In this document: positions 35,143 through 46,651 of the stretch, piece after piece
How positions within the stretch are numbered: the stretch's first letter is position 1
How the letters are laid out: every line of letters begins with the position of its first letter
Origin: Arabidopsis thaliana
Taxonomy: Eukaryota > Streptophyta > Magnoliopsida > Brassicales > Brassicaceae
Assembly: GCF_000001735.4 (NCBI RefSeq)
Contig: NC_003070.9
Location: 13,448,001 to 13,512,000 of the forward strand
DNA length: 64,000 nucleotides
Direction of reading: 5' to 3'
Made by a program: the position numbers and the translations under genes
Notes under the pieces: generated by a model
What the model saw: the letters and a program-made list of their open reading frames with translations, nothing else
The model's database searches: none
Told to the model about the DNA's origin: nothing

Positions 35143-37572
35143 ATGGCTAGAGTAAAAGACTCATCTGGAGAATATGAATCAACTAGGGTTGAATCGACCG
35201 GCGAAATTCCTCCATCAGTCGACGACACCGCCGCCGAGATTCCCCAAAGAGATGAAGAAGGCACAGAGCTTCTTACAACAGAAGAGGAAGCCGGAGAAAT
35301 TCAGCCTACAACCGGCGATTGTGACGCAGCCGATTTGGGTAATTCAAACGCCGTCGCATGGGAATCAATTGACGATCTTTCAGACCCAAATGCCGATTCT
35401 TGTGCAGAAGAAGAAGAGGCAACGAATGCAGTTGTTCAACATGATGATGGAGCAAATAAGGTATGATAGAAGACCGTTATTTTTTTGATTAGGCTCGTTT
35501 TAGGATATTATGCATGCATTGGTAAATGATTGGATTTGTGAATGGTGCTTCAGATAAAACAAATAGTACAACTAGGTCGTAAATTTGTGAATGGTCATTC
35601 AGGAACAACTAGTACAACTAGGTAGTTAATGTGAAATTGAAAGTATTTTGAATTGAATATGCAGGATGATGGTGATGATGATAACCTGCCGTAGAATATG
35701 CAGCATGGTGATGATGATCTTCAGCCGCAGAATATGCAGGATGATGATGATGATGATGATGATAATCAACCATTGCCGCCAGAAGTTATGTACTTTGATC
35801 CAACTACCTACACGAAGGTGTGTAAGATAGGAACGAGGTGTCAGTTGGTACAAACAGTGGAATTTATAGAGACTTTGGATGCAGAACTGAAGTGGTTTAG
35901 GAATCATGACCAATTTAAGCACATATTCCACATGCCTAAGGAGCCCAATCACATGATTCAAGGCATGTGGATGCTTATGGTTCGCACGGCTAAGACAGAA
36001 TTGGCGAGAGAGTGTTGGTTTGTTGTCAATGGAGTACCTATAAGGTACTCAATTAGAGAGCATGCATTGTTGACCGGTTTGAACTGCCGTGAGTACCCAA
36101 AAAACTATAAGACTTTAGGCAGTTTGAAGTTTGTGGAGAAGTTGTTTAAGAGGACTGAGGACATCAAGATTAAAGACGTGGAAGAGAAGCTGGAAGAGTT
36201 TAAGAGTGAGAAGTCTACTGCTAGGTTGAAGTTGGCAATTCTGTTATTCTTAGCTAAGGTTATGAAAGCTGATTCTAAAGGGGATTCGAAGATAAAGGAG
36301 TTTTTGCTTAGGATTGTGGATAATGTCAGAGCTTGTGAGACATTCCCGTGGGGACGTTTTTCCTTTGAGCAGTGTATGGAAGGGGTGCGGAGAGTAATGA
36401 AGAACATGAAAGGTGTGGTGAAACAGAAGGCACAGACTGCTTTTTATGGATTTATTACTCCACTTGAGGTAAGTAGTCGAGTAAATTATATGAGTGGCTA
36501 GATTTTGTTATTGTGAACTTTCATTTACTTTTATGTTTTTGTGTCTAGATTCTGGCATTTGAGTGCATTCCGCAGCTTGGGAAGAGATTTAGAGAAGCTG
36601 TACGTGCAGACAAGGAATGTCCAAGAATGTGCAAGCACAAGTTCAGTGAAAGTTGCATGAAGGGATTTACTTTGGAAGAAATAAATGAAGCACTTGGAGA
36701 TATAACGGTTAGCTTTGTTCTCTTGAAATCTATGTTTATAATCTTTGTGGTGTTTGAAATATATGTTTACTTGACAGGATATTTCAAGCATCTTGGAACC
36801 TGATATGGATGAGAGAAAAATGTTGTCACGCGTTGTAGAGAAGCATGTTGATGATGGTATTGGATATATTGATCCAATTGTTGATAGTTAGAAAGAGAGG
36901 CTTATCGTAGAGAAAAAGAAGATTTTCTGGCGTAGTCTCTACCAAGCAGACATTGATGGTAGACGTATTGAAACTGTTGATGATGTTCCAGCTGTACCTG
37001 AACCTGAAATCCCTGGGACATCGATTCTCTCGTTCAAGGAAGCTATGGAGAGAGGATTTGACAAGCTCACGGACAAGCTTGCTGTGATGGATAGCGAAAT
37101 CAAGCGAATTTGTTTGAGAGTACAAGGAATAGAGGAATATGTGGCAGATCAACTTGAGAAAGAGGCAGAAAAAGACAAATATGAAGATATGCGTCCTGGT
37201 TCAGCTGCTGATTTTGTGCCACCGTCTTATCAGCCAAGGGATACTCAGAGCAAGGCCTTGGTTATTCACAGTGGAATCCGTGACCCAGCACCTCCAACTA
37301 TTGAGTCTCTAAGTGAGTTTTTGTTGAACTTTTGTGTAGTGATGCTTTCACAATAGTTCTTACATGTTTGGTTACATATTTTTGTAGGTGATGGCAGCGA
37401 TGAGTCCGATGAAGAGGATAAGAAGAAGAAGAAGAAGAAGCAGATATCGAAGAAGAAGAGAAAGCATGTTGGTCCTACTCTGGAATCTGGGAAAAAACGT
37501 GGAAGGAAACCTTCCAAGTATAAGGGGGAAGAGTTTACAGCTGAGGGGAAGCAAACGAGGAAGAGACTTTGA
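35143..37572 (+). pseudogene. DUF1985 protein gene of a VANDAL-like transposon (VANC-like), two nonsense codons
   Basis: Exons 35143-35460, 35665-36468, 36549-36707, 36778-37312 and 37388-37572, all GT-AG and in phase, 667 codons including the stop. The acidic N-terminus has an Asp run (the GAT repeat near 35740). A DUF1985 domain spans about residues 130-320 (CQLVQTVEFIETLDAELKWF, then ARECWFVVNG and IREHALLTGLNC). The C-terminus is strongly basic (DKKKKKKKQISKKKRKHVG), a probable nuclear signal. TAG codons at 35692-35694 (CAG expected, as LPQNMQ recurs just after) and 36889-36891 interrupt it. DUF1985 proteins occur with VANDAL MULEs and, as I recall, include the VANC anti-silencing factors that bind short repeats in their own element. 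Function here is inferred. Confidence 0.7.
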
Positions 37573-37738
37573 CTTTTCTTTCTTGCTTATGTGTGTGTGT
37601 GGACTCTTAGGTGTTTGGAGAAATAGGACTTTCTTTTTGTGTATTTGGGAATGTTATGCGTAGTTTATGTGTAGAGGACAAACTTATTTTCTGTAATGGT
37701 TTATGTGTTTTTTGATTTTATTAAAATCAAAACGTTTG

Positions 37739-38043
37739 GCTAAGTTGTCCCGGTTGGCCGGTCAATAGTACAAGAGTTGCTAAGTTGTCCCAGTTGGCCG
37801 GACAATACACATAACTTAAAATACAAGAGTTGCTAAGTTGTCCCAGTTGGCCGGTCAATACACATAACTTAAAATACAAGAGTTGCTAAGTTGTCCCTAT
37901 TGGCCGGTCAATACACATAACTTAAAATAGGTAAATAGCTAAGTTGTCCCAGTTGGCCGGTCAATACACATAACTTAAAATACAAGAATAGCTAAGTTGT
38001 CCCTGTTGGCCGGTCAATACACATAACATAAAATAGGTAAATA
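37739..38043. repeat. 53-bp tandem repeat array, six units
   Basis: Units start with GCTAAGTTGTCCC at 37739, 37779, 37832, 37885, 37938 and 37991. All but the first are 53 bp. Each contains GTTGGCCGGTCAATA (or a one-base variant) and the later ones CACATAACTTAAAATA. The array sits in the 3' flanks shared by the DUF1985 gene and the GRF gene. The short word AGTTGG(CCGG) recurs at 39060-39640. Confidence 0.95.
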
Positions 38044-38143
38044 CATGTCTAATTAGGTTCAAATATTACATAAAATCCAGAAACATAACATAATTAGGTT
38101 CAAATGCCATACACCATCCTCAATAACATAAAACACATCATAA

Positions 38144-38651
38144 TCACCATGTAGAAAGTAATGCCCTAAGCCTATCAATCTCGACTTCTTTGGCGAGTAA
38201 CCTTTCTTTAAGGGTTTCAATTTCGCCTTGCATGAGTTGAATAGTTTCCCGGATGGACTCCAAAGCATGATTGCATGCTAGTTGTCCATGTCTTAGTGCG
38301 GAATCAAGTTTGTGATTTACCTTCTCAAGCTCCTCAGTTACCGCCTGATCCCACCACTGAATAAGGTGGTTTCGGGACTCGTACTCTTCATCCTGCGAAA
38401 GAGAGAAGACTTCATAAATATAATTCACATGTACTTTGTTGTTCCAATGAAATGAAAACACAATAACTTACTTTAAGCATTGGGCATTTGTAGACTCTGT
38501 CGCCTTGCCTGTAACCAGTTTTGCACACTTCAAGTTTTACAGGCTTACCACAAAAACATTTTTCTGGAACCCCCCAATTTGCATCGGCATTCGCCTCTCC
38601 ACTATTCCAACTAGTTTAGGACGTGGATGGTTGAGAGTAACTATAGGGCCT
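38144..38651 (-). pseudogene. GRF-type zinc finger/coiled-coil protein of the VANDAL-like element
   Basis: Two exons on the minus strand: 38651-38472, ending at a GTAAGT donor, and 38392-38144 after a TTTCGCAG acceptor. The first encodes a Ser/Thr-rich lead and a GRF-type zinc finger (EKCFCGKPVKLEVCKTG, then GDRVYKCP). The second encodes a coiled coil (EELEKVNHKLDSALRHGQ...IETLKERLLAKEVEIDRL) ending LLSTW. A TAA interrupts the lead, after QPSTS. The start codon is not found, and upstream leader/intron sequence extends to about 38980. Small GRF-finger proteins of this build are abundant in Brassicaceae transposon loci; their role is unknown. Opposite orientation to the DUF1985 gene, with the tandem array between. 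Confidence 0.6.
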
Positions 38652-38664
38652 CTACAAAATAGAG

Positions 38665-38770
38665 AAACCCGTAAGAAACCCTAGATCTACTAATTACGGC
38701 GGCTAAAAACCCGTAAGAAACCCTAGATCTACTAATTACGGCGGCTAAAAATCCGTAAGAAACCCTATAT
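38665..38770. repeat. 42-bp tandem duplication in the GRF-gene leader intron
   Basis: GTAAGAAACCCTAGATCTAC starts at 38671 and 38713, with a third partial copy at 38755. Period 42 bp. Each unit includes GGCGGCTAAAAA. Confidence 0.85.
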
Positions 38771-39656
38771 CATACCTTGGTTGTTGTTGTTGTCGTCGGC
38801 GGCGGCAGATAATGGGAACCCTAATTTCAGTTGTCGTCGCCGATGTTGGGAAGGAAGAAGAGAGAAGAACGAGAGAGAGGAAGAAGAGAGAAGAACGAGA
38901 GAAGTGAAATAGAAGAGAGAGGGAGAAAGAGAGATTGAAGGAGAATAAATAGGTAGAAACTTTGTAATGTGAACGCAATAATCGTAGTGTGAACGCAAGT
39001 CGTGGGGTCTATTTTTAAAAAAAATTGTATTTATTTGAATATTCAGAATACACATAGTTGTATGTATATGTACAGTTGGCCGGAATCACAAACAGTTGAA
39101 CTATTCTAAATTTTGTGTTTTTGAAGTTGAATCTGAAAAACCAACTCATTTTTTAGTTGGTCCCATAAGTTTTAACATATTAATGGATTTTAATAAGTTT
39201 TGATAGAATCATATTTAGTAAATAACTGTTTTCATACATAACGTATGTACATTGGACAATCATGAACTATATGTTCCTTGTTATACATAGGTGATTTATT
39301 AGGAAACCAGTTTATGATCAAGTTTAGTAATAACAATGTTGTAATATCATATTTTGGATTTATTCAATGTTTAGATGTTGATAATAGCTGAAAATATTGA
39401 GAATTATTTTATCATTTTGTTAATCCTAAAATACAGATACATATATCAGTTGTCTCAGTTGAACTTAAAAAAATACATTAAACTTGCAAATAATTCAATA
39501 AACTTGCAAAGAATTCAATACAAATACGAAAACATAAAACATAGTACATCACACTTACAAATAATATAATACAAATACAAATGAACTTAGTTGTATTGGT
39601 TGAACCCTTTCTCCAGTTGGCGAGGTTCTTCCGGTTGAACCCTTTCTGCATCAGAC
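38771..39656. other. Regulatory/spacer DNA between GRF and transposase genes with recurring AGTTG words
   Basis: 38800-38980 is the GA/CT-rich leader of the GRF gene (minus). Beyond it, AT-rich DNA carries CAGTTGGCCGG (39072), CAGTTGTCTCAGTTGAAC (39447), CCAGTTGGCGAGG (39613) and CCGGTTGAACC (39631). These echo the 53-bp array and may be shared recognition words. No gene. Confidence 0.45.
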
Positions 39657-41700
39657 TTAATCTTCCTCAGGCTGCAACCAAGCCTCCAAGTTTATTCCAG
39701 GTTGCGATTTTCTCCTCTTTCGCGCTTCACCAGCTGATGGAAACCGCTTCTCTTGATTTCGTCCTGGTCCTTTTGGTGTGTATTCCGGCGGAAAGGCAAC
39801 TAACTCTTTAATATGGGCAGGAAGAACCCAAACCGACTCATGTGGGACTACATACAACGTTCGGTAATAGGCCAATGACCAACTATCTATCAAGTAATAC
39901 ACAGAGCAGAGTCCGTAAATCATCACATCAATCATTGGTAACAAGTGATATTTTCTCGCTTTTTTAAACACACCATTAATGGACTCCGCAGAATTACTAG
40001 TGTCAATGTTATACTTGTCTCCTTTAAAATGGCACCTCGACCATTTCTCAAACCCTACTTTCACAAGAAAGTCAACAGCTTTAGGCCATAAACTTGTAAA
40101 ATGACCAAACTCTTTCTCGAACTCACTCTCAGTATATGCATGAGCACAATCCCTGAACTTGACAGCAGCTCCATCCTTGTCAATTTTCACACGATCTCTC
40201 ATGTTTTGACACAAATGCCATATACAAGCTGCATGAAGCGCATTCGGGTACACCGTCTTGACAGCCTTCTTTATGCTTTGATGCCTATCACTAATAAAGA
40301 CCAATCTGGGAACATCCGAATATACAGTTTTCAGCTTTTCTAAGAACCAAATCCAACTTACATCCTTCTCGCTATCAATGATTCCAAACGCAAGTGGATA
40401 ATGATGATGATTAGGATCGTGTGCTGTTGCAATAACCAACATCCCACCATACACAGTTTTAAGATGAGTTGCATCCACAACTATCACTTTCCGCATTGCC
40501 CTAAAACCTTCAATGCAAGCGCCTAATGCAATGAAGAGGTACTTGAACTTTTTCTCTCCTTCCAACTCCACATAAGTTACTGTCCCTGGATTTACCTTCT
40601 CTAACATGTAAAGATAAGAAAATAACATCGTGTAGCTTCTTTCCGGAGTCCCTCGCACATCACTAACATGTAGCATTTTGCCTCTTAAGGCAGTGGAGTA
40701 TGAACAATGCACCCCAAGTCTTCCTCTTACAATCGACATAATGTTTTTTGGAGTTGGGGTCTCTAAATTTCCGGGATAGTCACAATGCAAAAACCGATGC
40801 TATTAATCTTGGTGTGCCTCGCTGTATACTGTTGCTTGTAGTCTCAACACTCCGAGAGCATGTATGCATCTTTCTATGCACTCTAACACTCCAAAAATGA
40901 GATTTCTTAGTTCTCGCAACTCTTAGATACCAAGTACACCCTTTAGAAGCTTGGCGGCATCGTAGCATAAGTCTCAACGGGTCTGACTTAATAGTATAGA
41001 CTCCAAAAACTTCTTTCTTTGCAGCTCTGTTAACCAATTCCCACACAGCCTCCCTTGAACAAAATTCTTGACCAATTTCAATACCCGTACCATCATCCCA
41101 TTCTATAACCTGCGGAGTAACTTCTACACTTCGTGGAATATCGTGAATATCATCATAATCAATCCTATCATCCTCATCTTCTTCCTCAACAGAATTCACC
41201 GGCCTTTCCATCGGCCTTTCGACAGCCACGATCTTCGTACCTACTACATTCTCACAATCATTCACATCATTATCATATCCATCATGCACCATCTCATATA
41301 CTTCATTTAAAACATTTACACCAACTGAAATTCGACGCTCCGGTACAGAAATTTCCTCTCTCCTCTCAACTCCTATACCATTTAATTCCTCCACATGCAA
41401 AACAGGAATCCGACTCTCTTCATCAGATTCTGTTAAAAATATGAAGACATCCTCATCATCTACAATATATGTCTCTCTCCTAACTTTAGACAGATTGTAA
41501 CTCAGTTTCAACTTGACAGAAGCTTCATCAATCGCAACCTTCTTCATGATCTTGTCAACTAACATCGAATAGGTAATCTTCTCCAAACTACTCGTCTTAA
41601 ACGATATAGCATATAGTGAATTTTTACCAATCCACTCATTCACTTCAGAATAGTATCCTCCAAAGTCAAAATGTACCTTAGTGTGGATCTTCTTCTTCAT
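39657..41700 (-). pseudogene. mudrA-like MULE transposase of the VANDAL-like element, one frameshift
   Basis: The start ATG at 41700 (MKKKIHTKVHFDFGG) follows a TTTTCAG acceptor. Order: N-terminal domain, acidic linker, MuDR DNA-binding domain (EIGQEFCSREAVWELVNRAA, then CTWYLRVAR), and the MULE catalytic domain with the expected acidic residues in VVDATHLKT, FISDRHQS and SAESIN. It ends at TAA 39657. About 650 codons in all, but near 40785 one extra T in a T-run shifts the frame between TPRLIASV and HCDYPGNLE. After PMIDVMI the protein jumps directly to SVYYLIDSW, so the SWIM zinc finger (CxCx..CxH) usual for the family has been deleted. It would move the element if intact. The rest is well preserved, suggesting recent loss. 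Confidence 0.8.
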
Positions 41701-42779
41701 CGCTCCTGAAAATACAACCAGGTCAACTCCAATCAAACATTTTAATAGTTATACCACATGTACTCTTATCATACGTTGAAATCAATCTCTCGTCGCACTC
41801 GATTCTACTGAACCTAATTCGTTACCTTTCAATTGATTTCCAATGTTAATACATACCTATTCGTTAAACTAATTGGTTAATCTAAACTTTGCAAACACAA
41901 ACCCCCCAAATCTTTAATATGAAATCTCGAAATTCAAATTCAACTCACATTCAACCTACATTCCTTTGCTCATCACCTCAAATAACGTTTCGGCAACCTC
42001 TAATCGATTACTCTTTACTTTGCAAACCAATCATCAAACTATCAAATTGAATCTGGGAATTATATAGAATTCAAAATCCCAATCTAAAATCACAATACAC
42101 CAATGTCAAAGGAAATATGAGAAGAAACTGACCTAATTCGTTGGCTTTTACGCCGGATTTCAAGTCGGCGGCGGCCGGAATCGATGGTGGCCGACGAAGA
42201 AGATGAACGTCGACCAAAGAAGAAGAACACGACGACGAAGAGGAGAGAGAACGGAGGATCTCGATTCTTTATTTAGCTTTTGAATTTCTTTTTCATTTTT
42301 TTAATTAACTCATTAAGGGTACAACTGGTATATCACATTTTCGGTGGCATTCAGATTAACTGATGGCAGTCCAGATCAGTTTTTTCAAAAAAGTGGCATA
42401 AGTGATAAAAGTTCAGGTAATTTAGGGTTTGGGTGAGCTTGGTCGAAAAAATTAGAGGTGGAGGGAGGAGGTGGCTGAGGGGAAGGAGGAGGTTTGGGGA
42501 GATGGTCCAGCCATAGCGGCGGAGGCGGTGGAGGAGCAGATTAGAGACATCATTGATAGATGGAGAAGAAGATAGTTGCTCCTCGAGAGCTTTTTTTTCT
42601 TCGCTCAAAGTTATTGTGTTTTTTTCACAAGTATTGGCACTTAACTAAATATTTTGGGCTAAGTAGTGGCGGAATAAGTGATTTAGTTTTCCCCTTAGTG
42701 AAATTATATCTTAGCGTTGTTTCAATGCTATTATACAATATCTAAAATAAAATTTCATTTTTCATAACATTTACGGAAA
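41701..42779. other. Leader of the transposase gene and right flank of the VANDAL-like element
   Basis: 41701-42290 reads as promoter/leader of the minus-strand transposase, with a probable leader intron and a GACGAAG-rich first exon. 42350-42610 is open on the minus strand (SSSPSINDVSNLLLHRLRRY) without a family match, and may be a captured fragment or the element end. No other gene. Confidence 0.35.
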
Positions 42780-44726
42780 ATGAGCTTTGGTGGTGTGCTA
42801 TCAATGTGGATATTTGTTGTAGCGTAAACACAATGTCATTAAGCAGTTCTTGAGCCAATTGGATTCCTTTCCTTGGTATGGAGATGTGAAAACACACTCC
42901 AATTTCTCTCAAAACCAGTCGCACTACACGTGAGACGAAGAATATTGCAAAGTCTCTAAGTGTTGGTGTTGTGCCTCCATACGCAGACCACCACGTAGCT
43001 GGTGATTGCTTTTTTCTTTTGACTTATTACCATTGGAATCCCAAAGAGTCCATAAGCACTCTTAAACTATTCTAGTTCGTCGCTTAACCTATCTTGAGTT
43101 GCAACAGCAAGAACCAACCTATCAAATGTGTAGATAGACCTCTCCCAACCTCTTCACAATGCACTCCAGACTCTGGATTATACTGAAATTTCGGATTCAA
43201 GAAGTAGCCATCAGGCAAAGGCTGATGGAGTTGACAATCTCAGTGCTTATCGATAATTTCAAATGAATCTTTGTATTTGTCTTTTTTACCATTGAAGGTT
43301 TTAACAATGGCCACTTTAGCCTTATCCATTGCTTCATAGATGTATCTCGTAGCTGGTTTCTTCTCTCCGTCAACCATCCTTGTGCCAGAAACTGTCTTGC
43401 ATAATGATCCTCTTCACAGTCCTTGCTCCTATTTCCTTTTGCCATTTGGAATCTGCCCATTCTTGAGAAGTCGCAGAATTCCTCAAGTTTTTTCTCTGCT
43501 TATGATACTGCCCAATTGTGTGAAAGACGTAGCAAACCGTGTTACAGCCGATCTTTGCAGATTTCCATCGCTTGTGAATTTTTCTCATCATATTCACAAG
43601 GGAAGTGTGACCATAGATATAATCATTCTTGAAGATGCATTGTGTGATAACAGTCTTCACTTCCGAAATCTTTCCTATATCCTCAAGCATGAGGTATATG
43701 CAATGAGCAGCACAAGGCGTCCAATACAAATGAGGTCGGTTTGCCATTGATAGTTGGCCTAGAACATAAATGAAACACAAAACGAGTTAGAAGCAGCTAT
43801 GAAAAAACCAAACTCATAAAGCTAAATTTAAAAGATTTTAAACACACTAGCTTTCACATAGTTTGATGCGTTGTCGATTACCACTTTGACAACATTAGCT
43901 TCCCCAACTTCATCCACCATAAGATCCAGGTGATCGTACAACATGTTAGCATCTTTCAGAACTGTTGAAATATCAATTGATTTGATGAAAATTGATCCCT
44001 TTGGCGAGTTAACAAGAAAGTTGACAATGTCTTTTGTACAATAGAATCTCGCCATCTATTAGACATTATTAAACAACCTTTAATTGCCCATTCTGACTTG
44101 TGCTCCACCAACTTTTTCTCTGTTTCAATGACTTCTTTCTTCAATAAAGGTACTCTTAGTTCATAAATGATTGGTGGCTTAAAGCCTCCTTAAAACTATC
44201 ATAGTTAATTGCATTAAAGGAAAGTTTTGCATCAAAGAACCACCTCGCAATAGCACTACATGCTATATGCCTAAGTTTCTTATCACACACTCCACAATTA
44301 TTTATTCTATTGTCTTTTCTACCTTTCAATACATTAGGAAGAGTTGGACAAACAAACATGTCCATTAGACCTTTTTGTTTCTTCACAGGTGGCTGTCTTC
44401 TTTCATTTCCCAAAACTTCAGCTGCTTCTTCTTCTTCACCATAATCGTCATATGAAGTGGCTGGGGGTGGCATCATTTGAGTAGTGGCTTTAATTTCAGT
44501 TTTCTTAAGCATGGAATCTTTTATTTCTTCCCTCATAATAGGAGGAACTAGAGAACATTGAGTAACATTCCTAAAACCTCCAAGAATATGCTGTTTTGCA
44601 CCTTTAACTCCACCATTTGTGACTTTATGACAATAGTTACACCTCCAACTACCATGTTTAAGTGGCACAGGCTGTGCATATTTCTTGACTGGATCAAGAT
44701 TCTTATGAGACAACTCATCAGACATG
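42780..44726 (-). pseudogene. Decayed hAT transposase with BED zinc finger
   Basis: Minus strand from ATG 44726 (MSDELSHKNLDPVKKYAQ). A BED finger (WRCNYCHKVTNGGVKGAKQH) comes first, then a nuclear-signal-like RRQPPVKKQKG. The DUF659/RNase H-like region follows in pieces: IVNFLVNSPKGSIFIKSIDI, then VVKVVIDNASNYVKA, then WTPCAAHCIYLMLEDIGKI. The C-terminal hAT dimerisation region ends near 42780 (CSATGFERNWSVFSHLHTKE). Several frame changes and stops separate the pieces, the first near 44160. A complete relative would be about 650-700 residues. GAGGCGC/AGGCG-rich DNA near 44960 may be the element end. Not functional. Confidence 0.7.
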
Positions 44727-44839
44727 ATAAGTTGTTGAAAGAATAAAGAGATGGGAGAATAGAATGAAAACATAGAAGAGAGTGTGAAGAAGATGAAAGA
44801 CATAGGCTGTGAGATACTGAGAATATGAAAAGACAAGAG

Positions 44840-45349
44840 GCTAGAGACGTGAATATATGTGAAAAGTTTTTAGGGGTGTTCTCATTAAATTCGCATGCCA
44901 TAATTTTGAAAACATAAAAAAGCAAGTAAATATTGATAGTATAGAATAATTACCTTATTTTTCTGAGGCGCTTTTCAAGGCTAGGCGTGATGAGAATCTC
45001 CTAAGGAGTCATCACTCTAAGTCGGTGAAAAGATATTCCTTAGATTCAAAGGACGGTGAAGCCACGAAGAATATGGACGGTGGAGCGAATGGTGACACAA
45101 GAGTTGCAAGACTCTTGATTTACCGAATTTGAATCTCTTAGATATGACACACTAAGATGAATTCAAGGCTGAAATTGGGAATCACTCTCTACAAGACTCC
45201 TGGATATGACGCAAGCTCACTTAACTATGGAGTTCTCTTAGGACGTTTGACCGAAAAGGTAAGTGCACTTTAGTGACATAGGTAGCCAATCAATTCTTTT
45301 AAACCTTTCTGCATGCATCACCATATTCCTGAAACTGGGGTGTTACAAT
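44840..45349. other. Spacer between the hAT remnant and the putative LTR
   Basis: Contains TCTGAGGCGC/AAGGCTAGGCG (44960-44990), probably the hAT terminus, then unassigned sequence. No gene seen. Confidence 0.3.
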
Positions 45350-46278
45350 TATTGTCGTGGTCGTCTTCTAAAAGCTTGGTAAGAGGCAACAACTTTGGGA
45401 TACCCCATTGTTTAGCCTCAGCGTAGAACAATCTGCATCTCTCAGCGTTTGTATATAGTATAATGTATATATCGTCAACTCAAGACTTTAATCTTCTTCA
45501 ATGAACGTATTAAAAAAGAAAGAGTCAAAAGAAGTTGATTACTAATGGATCTGCAAAGCTCTTTGCTAGATTGATTCAAAACAACAACGAAATAGCGAAC
45601 TCTCCTTTTCCATCCAGGTCTCAATGATTCAAGACTAAATACGTTTAGATAGAGAGACAAGTGATCATCACAAGCAGGGAAACCCTTGGGGTGGACAATA
45701 AAATACCTAAAGACAAAACCAAAAGTTCTGAAATCTTTTACACAATTTGTGTAAGCTAAATTAAGCCTTAAGATATGATAGAAAGTCTGTGGATGTCGGA
45801 CTCACACACTCAAGTATTTATTTATTTAGTGAGAAGGATTATTCTTGAGGACAAATAGATAGACGATTATAGAGAAAACTATGAGCTTTGTAAGAAAATG
45901 TGTATAGTCAGTTTGCACAAGAATGCGTGTGTCCTTTACATGGTCTTTGACCCATAATTTATACTCAAGGAATACATTTAATCCTCATTTACACACAATT
46001 ACTCTGTCTTAAATGTGTCCGTTTTAGTCTTCGAATTAATTATTCAAACGTTCGAATTTGAACTCACTCCAGACTTCCTGGGCTTCACCTTCCGGTCCAT
46101 CTGGCTTCTCCAATCCGAGTAATTTTAACTTCGGTGTTGTATCCACCTCGCGAATCAACACCTCGCTTATACTCTTACTTCGAGGAAACTCATGGGCCTT
46201 TCCTCCTTTGGGCCTTTCTTACCTGTGTAGTAATCCTTGGCCGGTCCCGAGCCCATGGTGCGGGATCCGACACCAACA
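45350..46278. mobile_element. Putative LTR
   Basis: Begins TGTTACAATT and ends CGACACCAACA, so the ends are TGTT...AACA. Just outside the right end, the minus strand reads ACTTGGGGGGCTAAT, a good polypurine tract for a minus-strand element. A minus-strand TATAAATTATG near 45955 could be its promoter. AAACTGGGG just outside the left end would also serve as a plus-strand tract, so orientation is unresolved. No partner LTR is found in the window. Confidence 0.35.
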
Positions 46279-46651
46279 ATTAGCCCCCCAAGTCTTTCGA
46301 AGTGATACTCCAATTTGGAAGACTTTAATGCTCTAAGGGAAAAGATTGCGCCAAATAACTCTCTGATTTCCCGCCCAAATCACGTTATTTCTTTGATTTC
46401 GGAATCAACTACAATTACTCTCGTGACATCTGTCACAATTATGACCGTATATCGCTTATTTACTATTAAAGCGGGGAAACTCTTCCACTTCCCCCACGAC
46501 TCCCAAGGCGGTTTCGTCATCATCACTGGCTTGCGTATGGTAAATTCATTTTACTCTTTCCTTGTTACTTTTCACGCTTCACTTTTCTTTTAGAGCAAAG
46601 TCCCTTTCTTCTTCTTCTCTTTGAACCTTCAATCTCTTCACTCTTTGTACG

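Larger units (their letters stand above)
34740..42400. mobile_element. VANDAL-like MULE with DUF1985, GRF-finger and transposase genes
   Basis: A block of three transposon genes: DUF1985 on plus (35143-37572), and a GRF zinc-finger gene and a mudrA-like transposase on minus (38144-38651 and 39657-41700). Non-coding repeats lie between them. I found no long terminal inverted repeats, which fits VANDAL (non-TIR) MULEs but leaves the ends uncertain. The gene set recalls the vanA/vanB/vanC arrangement of Arabidopsis VANDAL elements. Limits are approximate. Confidence 0.5.

Noticed and set aside
37739..38043. CRISPR-like array
   Set aside because: Whole 53-bp units repeat in tandem without unique spacers, and the genome is eukaryotic.
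34740..42400. Long TIRs for the VANDAL-like element
   Set aside because: Only short words such as CTTATGCCACT are shared between the two ends. They are too short to call TIRs.
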